From an uncultured Spirochaetia bacterium (GTDB lineage: Bacteria; Spirochaetota; UBA6919), in assembly GCA_913053665.1 (NCBI GenBank), contig CAJXGR010000034.1, positions 1 to 15,616 on the forward strand: DNA of 15,616 nucleotides. Direction: 5' to 3'. A model generated the notes under the pieces. It had not been told where the DNA came from and made no database searches. It saw only the letters and a program-made list of their open reading frames with translations. This document shows, one piece after another, positions 8,183 through 15,037 of this stretch (positions are counted from its first letter, which is position 1; the number at the start of each line of letters is the position of its first letter). A program made the position numbers and the translations under genes.

Positions 8183-11116
8183 ATGACACTTAAACATTGC
8201 TTATTGATAATTATCAGCTTATTTATTTCTAAACTTGTTTGGACTGCCCCTCCCCAACGCATCAAAGTGGGTGTTTTTGAGAATCCCCCCATAGTTTTTA
8301 CAGATAAAGATGGTAGGTACTGCGGTTTAGCGATAGATGTCCTGGAAGACATTGCTGAAAAAGAAGGCTGGAAGCTTGAATATGTTCAAGGACCGTGGAA
8401 GAATGTATATACCAAGCTTAAAAAAGGCGACATCGACTTGCTGGTCGGGATTGCTTACAGTGAAAAACGTGCAAAGCTCTTTGACTTCACTACAGAGACT
8501 CTTGTCAATAATTGGGGCATTATCTACAGGCAACCGGATGCTCAAATCTCTTCTATGTTTGATCTGAAGGGTAAACGGCTGGCCCTTATGAAAGGGGCGA
8601 TTCATTCCAAAGTACTTAAAAAATTACTCGAACAATTTAACATTGAATTTATCCTGTTAGAGGTGGATACATTTGAAGATGTTCTGAAAGCGGTTGATGA
8701 AGGTTATGCTGATGCAGGTGCCATCAATAGGCTATTTAGTATGTTACATGCTCCAAACTACAATGTGGTTGCCACAACGATTGTCTTTAATCCTGTTCGA
8801 ATCCATTACGCATCCCCCAAATCCTCCCAAAAGAACCTTGTAAAGGTCATTGATAAGCATCTTGCTGAACAAAAGAAAGACTCCAACTCTGTTTATCAAA
8901 GGTCTGTAGATCGCTGGCTTGGTTCAGAACGGAGAGAACCAATTCCTCTATGGTTCATTTGGGGGGCTATCATTGTCCTGGCGTCTATGATCACTGTCCT
9001 TGTCTTCAATTTCCTGCTACGAAAGGAGGTTCGCAAAAGAACGACTGAATTTCGGAAGAGTGAGAGACGTCTTCAGGCTATTCTGGATAACTCATCAGCC
9101 GTTATCCACATGAAAGATCTTGAAGGCAACTACATTTTGATTAACCGGCACTGTGAAATGATATTCAAAACGACTAATTCAGAAGTCGCAGGTAAAACAG
9201 ATTATGATGTCTTTTCAAAAGAAACAGCCGATACATTTCGTGCCAATGACCTAAAAGTATTGGAATCCAAAAGTTCCATCGAATTTGAGGAGGAAGTTTA
9301 TTACGATGATAGTCTTCACACCTATCTTACCATTAAATTTCCTGTAAACCTTCCAGATGGTAGCATTTATGGGACTTGTGGTATTTCCAGTGAAATTACT
9401 GAACGAAAGATGATGGAAGAGATTCTAAGGAAAAATGAGTTTAATCTTGCAAGGGCCCAGCAGATCGCCCACTTGGGAAGCTGGGAGCTGAATGTCGTGA
9501 ACCAGAGAGAGGTTTGGTCGGATGAAACTTATCGTATACTCGGCTTCAAACCAAACCAATTTAGTCCAACCCATGAACAGTTCTTAAAATCGGCCCATCC
9601 TGATGACAGGGAGCTTATCAAACAAGGCTTGACAGAAGCCATTGATAATGGAAAGCCTCTCTCTATGGATTATCGCATCATTCAGCCTGATGGGACACAA
9701 CGATATGTCCATTTGGAAGGAGAACTTCTTTTCGACCAGGACCTTAAACCCAGTCTGATCATTGGTATCATACAGGACATCACACAAATTAAGGAGTCTG
9801 AAGAGCGATTGAATCACCTGGCCCATCATGATCCTCTGACAAACCTTCCCAACCGATTACTCTTTAAGGATCGTTTACAGCAAGCCATTTCCCTGGCCCA
9901 TCGAAATAAACAGTTAGTTGCCTTATTATTCCTGGATTTAGACCGGTTTAAAATAATCAACGACACTTTAGGCCATGTGGTGGGTGATAAGCTGTTACAG
10001 GTTGTGGCAAAACGTTTGCTAAAAGGTCTTAGGGAGGTCGATTCGGTGGCGCGCCTGGGTGGGGACGAGTTTACCGTTATCCTTTCTGATATTGAAGACA
10101 CTAAAGATATTAGTTTGGTGGCTCAAAAAATCCTGGATAACCTGTCTGAAATCTATAAGGTGAATGATTATGAGTTTTTCCTGAATGTCAGTATAGGAAT
10201 TGCCCGCTATCCCTTCGATGGTCAGGACTGGGAGACGCTGTTTAAACATGCTGATATAGCCATGTACCAGGCTAAGGCAAAGGGTGGCGACAACTATCAG
10301 TTCTACTCCAAAAGCCTGAGCGACGTATCCATCATCCAGTTGAAGCTTGAGACTCGTCTGCGCAAGGCTTTGGAAAGAGAGGAGTTTGTATTACACTATC
10401 AACCGCAGGTTGACCTCCATACAGGCCTCTTGACAGGTATGGAAGTCTTGACCTATTGGCAGCAAGAGGATGAGTTGATCTCCCCATCCATCTTCATCCC
10501 TCTGGCAGAGGAAACTGGCTTGATCGTACCCTTTGGAGAGTGGGTTTTACAGACTGCCTGTGTTCAGAATAAAGCCTGGCAGAATGAGGGTTTTGAGTCT
10601 ATACCGATTGCCATTAACTTGTCGGCACGACAGTTTCAGCAAAGTAACTTGTTGGAGCTTATTAATAAAACACTGATAGAGACAGGCTTAAGCTCTGACT
10701 ACCTGGAGTTGGAACTTACTGAAAGCATGCTGGTTAATGTGGATAGAGCTACGTCTTTACTTCATAGTCTCAAGGAAATTGGGGTTAAAATATCCATAGA
10801 CGACTTTGGAACAGGTTATTCCTCACTAAACTATCTTAAACGCTTTCCTATTGACACTCTAAAGATCGACCAATCCTTTGTGAAGGATATAGTTACTGAT
10901 CAGGATGACGCGGCTATCACGAAAGCGATCATTGCTATGGGCCATAGTCTGCGCCTTGATGTGATTGCCGAGGGCGTTGAGACCAAAGAACAACTAGCTT
11001 TTCTAAGGGAACATCAATGCAATAAAGTACAGGGATATTTCTACAGTCGTCCTCTGCCGTCAGAGGGCATTGTAAGCTTCTTAAAGAAAGACTATTCCTT
11101 CCATAATGGCCAATAG
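8183..11116 (+). CDS. Periplasmic-sensing PAS-PAS-GGDEF-EAL c-di-GMP protein
   Basis: The 977-residue protein begins with a signal/anchor sequence (1-21), then a family-3 solute-binding-like domain outside the inner membrane (about 25-248), a membrane helix (about 256-279), two PAS domains (about 293-410 and 420-540), a GGDEF domain (about 541-710) and an EAL domain (about 722-970). GGDEF is intact (626-630), with an inhibitory-site RxxD (Arg617-Asp620) five residues before it. The EAL signature is EVL (754-756), and the other metal and catalytic positions seem present: Asn812, Glu844, Asp873-Asp874, Lys894, Glu930 and Gln950. Both synthesis and breakdown of c-di-GMP are therefore possible, probably gated by a small ligand such as an amino acid. 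AGAGAAGG precedes the start. Whether both activities occur in the cell cannot be read from sequence. Confidence 0.9.
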   Translation: MTLKHCLLIIISLFISKLVWTAPPQRIKVGVFENPPIVFTDKDGRYCGLAIDVLEDIAEKEGWKLEYVQGPWKNVYTKLKKGDIDLLVGIAYSEKRAKLFDFTTETLVNNWGIIYRQPDAQISSMFDLKGKRLALMKGAIHSKVLKKLLEQFNIEFILLEVDTFEDVLKAVDEGYADAGAINRLFSMLHAPNYNVVATTIVFNPVRIHYASPKSSQKNLVKVIDKHLAEQKKDSNSVYQRSVDRWLGSERREPIPLWFIWGAIIVLASMITVLVFNFLLRKEVRKRTTEFRKSERRLQAILDNSSAVIHMKDLEGNYILINRHCEMIFKTTNSEVAGKTDYDVFSKETADTFRANDLKVLESKSSIEFEEEVYYDDSLHTYLTIKFPVNLPDGSIYGTCGISSEITERKMMEEILRKNEFNLARAQQIAHLGSWELNVVNQREVWSDETYRILGFKPNQFSPTHEQFLKSAHPDDRELIKQGLTEAIDNGKPLSMDYRIIQPDGTQRYVHLEGELLFDQDLKPSLIIGIIQDITQIKESEERLNHLAHHDPLTNLPNRLLFKDRLQQAISLAHRNKQLVALLFLDLDRFKIINDTLGHVVGDKLLQVVAKRLLKGLREVDSVARLGGDEFTVILSDIEDTKDISLVAQKILDNLSEIYKVNDYEFFLNVSIGIARYPFDGQDWETLFKHADIAMYQAKAKGGDNYQFYSKSLSDVSIIQLKLETRLRKALEREEFVLHYQPQVDLHTGLLTGMEVLTYWQQEDELISPSIFIPLAEETGLIVPFGEWVLQTACVQNKAWQNEGFESIPIAINLSARQFQQSNLLELINKTLIETGLSSDYLELELTESMLVNVDRATSLLHSLKEIGVKISIDDFGTGYSSLNYLKRFPIDTLKIDQSFVKDIVTDQDDAAITKAIIAMGHSLRLDVIAEGVETKEQLAFLREHQCNKVQGYFYSRPLPSEGIVSFLKKDYSFHNGQ

Positions 11117-11773
11117 CTAACCACTCTGTTCAATATGCTTTTCAGCCAATCGATAAACCCTACCGTCCTTCCATAAGTAGTCTAACACGGATGACAAGAC
11201 CACAGCATTCCAGACCTTTTGTAAATTAATCCTACATTTGATCTTTTTATTTTCATTGGAGTATAAGTGCAAATGACCTAACCCCATTGATTTACGAATA
11301 TTTCCCCACTCAAGAAAATGCTCCTCTTTTGTAAACCATCGGGTGACTTGCATCTGAATGCCCCCTGGTGTGACCTCCACCTTTCCTACACTCACGGACC
11401 GGCCACTCTCCAATTCGTCTATAAATTGATTTACAAGTCTTTTTGTCACGTTTTGCCACAATACATCGATGATATCAAAGTATAATTTGTCTATTTTCTT
11501 ATTGACTTTAAACAACATGGCCGACTGAAAGTTGATCTTGAGTTTATCCTCTCTGTCATCCATCAGTTCGATCACAAAGATTCTATTGGCCTTTATTCCA
11601 TTCACGTATATCTGAAGGATGCCATATCGAATCGCCTTAACGGAAGAGAATACTAGCCTTTTACCTTCATAACTAATATCTTCAGAACGTATAGTTAGCT
11701 GTTTCTTTGAGAGGCTTAGAAAGCTTCGTTTGATGAGAACATCTAATTCGTTGGTAGGTTCATTGGATTCCAT
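11117..11773 (-). CDS. Unrecognised protein, two possible PH-like halves
   Basis: The 218-residue product (219 if the preceding GTG at 11776 is used) has no signal peptide or membrane helix. I do not recognise a named family. It seems to contain two similar beta-rich segments, each ending in a helix: LTIRSEDISYEG through LKINF and its helix (about 26-107), and VGKVEVTPGGI through VWNAVVLSSVLDYL (about 130-200). The spacing of short strands, a WGNI-like turn and a closing helix recall PH-like domains, but this is only a visual impression. The ATG overlaps the stop of the beta-helix gene in TGATG, so its translation is probably coupled to that gene. Its stop codon is directly adjacent to the stop of the convergent GGDEF/EAL gene, leaving no room for a separate terminator. 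Confidence 0.7.
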   Translation of the reverse strand: MESNEPTNELDVLIKRSFLSLSKKQLTIRSEDISYEGKRLVFSSVKAIRYGILQIYVNGIKANRIFVIELMDDREDKLKINFQSAMLFKVNKKIDKLYFDIIDVLWQNVTKRLVNQFIDELESGRSVSVGKVEVTPGGIQMQVTRWFTKEEHFLEWGNIRKSMGLGHLHLYSNENKKIKCRINLQKVWNAVVLSSVLDYLWKDGRVYRLAEKHIEQSG

Positions 11774-12402
11774 CACTTGTCCCAGTATCCCGTATTGTTT
11801 TGGATCGTATTACCGTACATCTCTAAGTACTTGATATTACTGAGCGATATAAAAGACTTATTATTCATGATTCGGTTGTAAGTGATTTTTACGTTGTTTG
11901 ATTCAAATAAGTAAAGGGCCGTAAAGGAGTTTTTATGAATATAGTTTTTAGTAATGATAAGGTTCTTGCAATTTGAGGCATAAACACCAATGGCTCCACA
12001 GCCGTTCAGTTCACAGCCTTCTATATGGATATTGCTCGAGCTAGTGATATTCACCACAGATCCATGACATTGATATTCCTTTAAAGGCTTTTTATGCCGT
12101 GCTTTAAGGTTCATTAACCTGATATTCTTTGAGTTTATGATGTTGATGACATCAACATTCACGTCGTCACACAAAAGCCAGACATCCCCCTGTCCTTCAA
12201 TAGTTAAATTGCTTTTCCTCGTGATCTCGACAGATTTTTGGGTCTCATAAGTCCCCCCTGAAATCATTATCTTATCTCCTGACATGGCCATATTAATAGC
12301 TTTTTGCAGAGTGTCTCCACCAGGTAACACATGAATTGTTTCGGCAAATGAAACATTGCAAAGTAAAGTAAATAGAACGCTGGTGACAATAAGTTTTCCC
12401 AT
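11773..12402 (-). CDS. Secreted right-handed beta-helix protein
   Basis: The 209-residue product starts with a clear Sec signal peptide, with probable cleavage after Ala20 (VSFA-ET). The segment IHVLPGGDTLQKAINMAMSG is the usual entry to pectate-lyase-like or NosD-like parallel beta-helix proteins, where a residue run such as GDTLQKAI caps the helix. About five or six rungs follow, each with an Asn near the turn, at roughly residues 65, 93, 124, 147, 169 and 189 (SNLTIEGQ, KNIRLMNL, SNIHIEGCEL, KNLIITKNYI, NNVKITYNRI). Several cysteines (78, 112, 130, 135, 145) could form disulfides after export. No catalytic residues are recognisable, so binding or structural roles are as likely as polysaccharide cleavage. 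AGGAGGA lies at the right distance before ATG, and a good promoter match lies at 12436-12464. Confidence 0.8.
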   Translation of the reverse strand: MGKLIVTSVLFTLLCNVSFAETIHVLPGGDTLQKAINMAMSGDKIMISGGTYETQKSVEITRKSNLTIEGQGDVWLLCDDVNVDVINIINSKNIRLMNLKARHKKPLKEYQCHGSVVNITSSSNIHIEGCELNGCGAIGVYASNCKNLIITKNYIHKNSFTALYLFESNNVKITYNRIMNNKSFISLSNIKYLEMYGNTIQNNTGYWDK

Positions 12403-12435
12403 AAATCCTCCTGATGTATGAAATGGGTTTAATGA

Positions 12436-12464
12436 AATATACTAAACTGGCTTTGGAATGTCAT
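12436..12464 (-). promoter_or_regulatory. Sigma-70-like promoter of the beta-helix gene
   Basis: On the minus strand ATGACA (12459-12464) and TATATT (12436-12441) are separated by exactly 17 bases, each matching the consensus at five of six positions. The transcript would start near 12429, about 27 bases before the ATG at 12402. The sequence from the -35 through the spacer is closely similar to the one upstream of the methyltransferase gene (13230-13250). The beta-helix gene and the coupled downstream gene may therefore be transcribed on their own in addition to readthrough from the methyltransferase gene. Confidence 0.5.
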
Positions 12465-12494
12465 CTGATTTTGGTTTCATCATGGCTGAGGCAT

Positions 12495-13172
12495 TCAGTC
12501 CCTGGACTCTTTAAATACCAGGAAGTATTGATCGGGTATAAAGTTAAAGCTATTAGATAATTGAAATCCAACGCCTTGAAGTTCTTTAGTAATCTGATCT
12601 ATTTTCAATCGATCTTCTCTGTAGGGACCTGAGGAGGTCGTCCATTTACGGTAGCCTATAATAGCGATTCGCCCTTTTTTCCTGAGTGATTTTTTAGCCC
12701 TCTTTAGAAAGCTGATTCTATTCTCAATCTCTTTATAAACACTTGAGAAAAACACAATATCACAAGAGTTTTCAGGCAGCATGGGATCATTGAATCTGCC
12801 GTGAATCACTGTTACATTACTCAACTTTTTGTTTTCCACTCTCTGGTTCAAGGTTTTTATCATAATCTTTTGAACATCTGTAGAGTATACATGGCCCTTT
12901 TTCCCGACTTGATGGGAAAACTTTTCAGTAAAATATCCCCCCCCAGCCCCAATATCGGCAATCACATCTCCTTCTGATAAATCCAGGGCTTTTATGATCT
13001 GATACGGTTTTTGCCATTTATCACGATCATCTGATTCCAGATAGAAAAGATAGGTTGGGTTAAAGACCCGATGACCCTCATAGTTTATCATCAGATCAGG
13101 CATACAAGATTGTATCAACAGTAAAAGGAATGGGAAAACAAAGGAAGATCTTATTAATTTCAACGTGTTCAT
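12495..13172 (-). CDS. Lipoprotein-anchored SAM-dependent methyltransferase-like protein
   Basis: The 225-residue protein has an N-terminal hydrophobic stretch ending at a lipobox-like IQSC (Cys23), then a class I methyltransferase fold. VIADIGAGGGYFT (70-82) is motif I for S-adenosylmethionine binding, STDV (97-100) supplies the acidic residue, and GRFNDPMLPENSCDIVFF (125-142) fits motifs IV and following. The WQKP segment before motif I and the QYFLVF segment at the end belong to a widespread family annotated only as methyltransferase-domain proteins, many of which seem to carry signal peptides. Since S-adenosylmethionine is cytoplasmic, an exported enzyme of this type is puzzling. No good ribosome binding site is visible. 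The N-terminus could instead be an uncleaved anchor keeping the domain inside. Substrate unknown. Confidence 0.78.
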   Translation of the reverse strand: MNTLKLIRSSFVFPFLLLLIQSCMPDLMINYEGHRVFNPTYLFYLESDDRDKWQKPYQIIKALDLSEGDVIADIGAGGGYFTEKFSHQVGKKGHVYSTDVQKIMIKTLNQRVENKKLSNVTVIHGRFNDPMLPENSCDIVFFSSVYKEIENRISFLKRAKKSLRKKGRIAIIGYRKWTTSSGPYREDRLKIDQITKELQGVGFQLSNSFNFIPDQYFLVFKESRD

Positions 13173-13223
13173 AAATAGTCGAACACTTGTTCTATATTTT
13201 ATAATCCTTTTTTTCTTTTGCTT

Positions 13224-13251
13224 CTTGTATAAACTGATTTTGAAATGTCAG
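13224..13251 (-). promoter_or_regulatory. Candidate promoter of the methyltransferase gene
   Basis: On the minus strand CTGACA (13246-13251, five of six to consensus) is followed after 16 bases by TACAAG (13224-13229, four of six). The 21 bases at 13230-13250 match 18 of 21 with the promoter spacer region of the beta-helix gene at 12443-12463. The start would be about 45 bases before the ATG at 13172. The -10 match is weak. Confidence 0.3.
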
Positions 13252-13262
13252 CCGATTAGCTT

Positions 13263-13283
13263 GATTGAGAAACTGTCGCATTA
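13263..13283 (-). repeat. Copy A of 21-bp palindrome-tail repeat
   Basis: Read on the minus strand, the 21 bases contain TAATGCGACAG then TCT and AATC blocks. They match 18 of 21 with the sequence at 14000-14020. Eight bases separate this tail from the palindrome at 13292-13324. Both copies lie on the same side of a palindrome and in the same orientation. Confidence 0.6.
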
Positions 13284-13291
13284 ATAGCAAT

Positions 13292-13367
13292 TTGTAGGGG
13301 CGACCCGGCGGGCCACCCCTACAACAGGCTGGTAATTCAACAGATTCTTCAAACCCGCCCCTACAGA
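13292..13367. repeat. TGTAGGGGCGACC palindrome plus lone half-site
   Basis: A palindrome TTGTAGGGGCGACCC (13292-13306), loop GGC, GGGCCACCCCTACAA (13310-13324) has 13 of 15 arm positions matched. A second right-arm copy, CCCGCCCCTACAGA (13354-13367), follows about 30 bases later without its own left arm and could pair instead with the first left arm. This suggests duplication or rearrangement of the element. It accounts for most of the 226-base gap (13173-13398), which otherwise carries the methyltransferase promoter region and the tail repeat. The minus-strand reading frame here that shows CRGGPPGRPYK is only translated repeat. Confidence 0.75.
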
Positions 13368-13398
13368 CAGTTGCCACTAGCAAGAGGGTTTAGGTCAA

Positions 13399-13896
13399 TT
13401 ATCCATCAAAGTGTTGGGAAGTCTCAAAAAAGTCTTCATGATCAATGTAGTGAGTCCCGTCACAGGAAAAGGAGAGACTAATCATCCCATTGATCCGATT
13501 GATCGAAGCGTTACGCAGGTAGATGGTTTCATCCAAAAACCTTAAGCTCTTGAACTCCTCAAGGATAAGCTTGATGGAGTTTGGAGCAATCCTTGGTGGA
13601 AGACTTGATTTCGACACAGTGAAGTTATCCATGAAGGATGAATCAAATATCTCATCCCCCACGTAAACTTCATAACTATAAGGATTTTCATAAGTCCAGC
13701 AGGTGAGTTGGTTGCTGGAGAAGTGAATCCTGATGTGGAACACCCCTCGCTTACAAAGGAGTTCTTCAACAATAGCAAGCATCTCATCCATCCTCTGATC
13801 AAAGGTACTTTCAACCCTCGTTTGTTGGAAAACCAGTTCACGAATGGCAGGATCGCCTTTAACTTGTAACCAACTGATCTTTTTAGTGTCTTGCAC
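13399..13896 (-). CDS. Unrecognised 165-residue cytoplasmic protein
   Basis: I recognise no family in this protein. It is predicted to be soluble, with no signal peptide or membrane helix. The first third looks helical and charged (EESTFDQ-like region through EMLAIVEELL, about 29-48), followed by a beta-rich half with many aromatic residues (FHIRIHF, TCWTYENPYSYEVYVG) and an acidic, His-containing tail (DGTHYIDHEDFFE). The start is GTG at 13896, chosen because CGGGAGGG lies six bases upstream, the best ribosome binding site available. The flanks are repeats on both sides (13292-13367 and 14025-14065), so it stands alone between elements and need not share a transcript with its neighbours. Confidence 0.65.
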   Translation of the reverse strand: MQDTKKISWLQVKGDPAIRELVFQQTRVESTFDQRMDEMLAIVEELLCKRGVFHIRIHFSSNQLTCWTYENPYSYEVYVGDEIFDSSFMDNFTVSKSSLPPRIAPNSIKLILEEFKSLRFLDETIYLRNASINRINGMISLSFSCDGTHYIDHEDFFETSQHFDG

Positions 13897-13999
13897 GGTA
13901 TGCCCTCCCGAATAGTAGTTCTCAATATAGGAACACTGAAATTAATAATTAAATTGAGAAAGTCAAGGTTTAAGGCATCTTTTTTTGCCGTAGAGATGG

Positions 14000-14020
14000 G
14001 ATTAAGAGTCTGTCGCATTA
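14000..14020 (-). repeat. Copy B of 21-bp palindrome-tail repeat
   Basis: This is the partner of the 13263-13283 copy, 18 of 21 identical, including an uninterrupted TAATGCGACAG on the minus strand. Only four bases separate it from the 14025-14065 palindrome, whose stem is unrelated in sequence to that beside copy A. Confidence 0.6.
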
Positions 14021-14024
14021 CCAC

Positions 14025-14065
14025 CCTGTTGCAGGTATGAGCCGCCGGTTCACCTCTGCAACAGG
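14025..14065. repeat. GC-rich hairpin with CCTGTTGCAG arms
   Basis: CCTGTTGCAG (14025-14034) and CTGCAACAGG (14056-14065) form a perfect 10-bp stem around 21 bases, in which GGT..GA.CCG and CGG.TCACC allow further imperfect pairing. It begins four bases beyond the stop of the CHASE2-like lipoprotein gene on the minus strand. On that strand it is followed by GTGGTAATGCGACAG rather than a T run, so it is not a standard intrinsic terminator, though it could protect the 3' end of the transcript. Confidence 0.7.
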
Positions 14066-14069
14066 CGTT

Positions 14070-15008
14070 CTATTCAGTTATTTTCAGGGTCTCAAGGATT
14101 GAATCGGTGTGGGCAAGAAATAATTGGTTGGAATCTATTGTGTAGCCTTTCTTTACAGACACAATGGGAGCAAGTATACTGTCACCCAATAATACAATGG
14201 TATTCTTGTTCTTTACCCTGTATTTCCCGTCTATTAAATCCTTCATGGATACCACCTTATACGGGTTTTCATGAGGAAATATACTTTTGATGAGAAAGTA
14301 GGGGTCTGTTTTTATTCTAAATCGTTCAATAGTTATAATATAGCCTCTTTCATGATCCTTATAAATCTTTAACGTCTTGATATCGAGTCCTTTTATTTTG
14401 AGGGCAATCAGTAGGGAGAGAGAAGGAATGACATACTTTTTCCATCGAACAAATAATGGGATGCCGCCATAAAAGCCTTTTTTAGAATAGGTTCTACTTA
14501 TAACGTGTCCTATTCCCGTAGAATGCTGGGTTAGTGATAAGTCAGGAAAAATGATCGTCTTTCTATTAAAGACTTTATTTTGAGCTATAAACATATCTTT
14601 CTGATACTTGAACCAATGGGTGTCGGCGTAATGATTGATCTCTTCTTCCTTTAAAGCATAATCATTCTTGGCCGAGAGAGCCATTTGAGTGATTATATTC
14701 TTTAATTTGCCTTTAGTGAGTGTCTTAGACAACCTATCAATCATACGCTGATTTTTGGAGACGATGAAATACTTCATGATAATGAACTTCACAGGCATTT
14801 TAGATAACTTCGTCAGGCTCAATAAAATGGCCTCCCTGGCGTTGGGATACTTCTTTTCTGTCATTTTATCATAATAGACGATGACGATGTTCTTGTAGTT
14901 GATTTTATCGGTAAAAGCGATGTTTTTTATGGGGAAATGAGTACTGGTACAGCCTGAAATAACCATTAAGATCAGATAAATAGACAGTTTTTTAAGCATA
15001 TTATTCAT
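14070..15008 (-). CDS. CHASE2-like lipoprotein lacking an output domain
   Basis: The 312-residue protein carries a lipoprotein signal ending in VISGC (Cys20). The remainder resembles the CHASE2 extracytoplasmic sensor domain: an early strand KNIVIVYYD (39-47), a central STGIGHVISR...GGIPLFVRWKKYVIPSLSLLIAL (163-202) that parallels the usual GHV..D.DG..R..PL......PSLALA pattern, and a closing NTIVLLGDSILAPIV (269-283) that parallels KIVLIG. CHASE2 normally precedes membrane helices and a kinase, cyclase or GGDEF domain; here no such part follows, and the protein ends within 30 residues. The start at 15008 has GAGGG only one base away, whereas ATG at 14999 is at a better distance, so the true start may be there. 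The gene begins 29 bases after the hemerythrin-like gene and is probably co-transcribed with it. Confidence 0.6.
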   Translation of the reverse strand: MNNMLKKLSIYLILMVISGCTSTHFPIKNIAFTDKINYKNIVIVYYDKMTEKKYPNAREAILLSLTKLSKMPVKFIIMKYFIVSKNQRMIDRLSKTLTKGKLKNIITQMALSAKNDYALKEEEINHYADTHWFKYQKDMFIAQNKVFNRKTIIFPDLSLTQHSTGIGHVISRTYSKKGFYGGIPLFVRWKKYVIPSLSLLIALKIKGLDIKTLKIYKDHERGYIITIERFRIKTDPYFLIKSIFPHENPYKVVSMKDLIDGKYRVKNKNTIVLLGDSILAPIVSVKKGYTIDSNQLFLAHTDSILETLKITE

Positions 15009-15037
15009 GCCCTCTTAACAGGTGAAATCTTTTAGTA

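Noticed and set aside
8795..8810. GTTCGAATCC, like a tRNA T-arm
   Set aside because: It is inside the solute-binding domain of the GGDEF/EAL gene, and no cloverleaf or acceptor stem surrounds it.
13192..13383. Open frame on the minus strand of 63 residues with CRGGPPGRPYK
   Set aside because: It is mostly the palindromic repeat read as protein, with no supported start or ribosome binding site; the same peptide appears when the 4771-4805 repeat is translated.
13935..13966. TTGACT on the minus strand as -35 of a promoter for the 165-residue gene
   Set aside because: TTGACT is a fair match but no acceptable -10 sits 16-18 bases away; only AT-rich sequence is present.
13542..14024. 160-residue minus-strand frame overlapping the 165-residue protein
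   Set aside because: It is in another frame of the 13399-13896 gene, has no good ribosome binding site and runs into the repeat; the GTG-started frame has a strong one.
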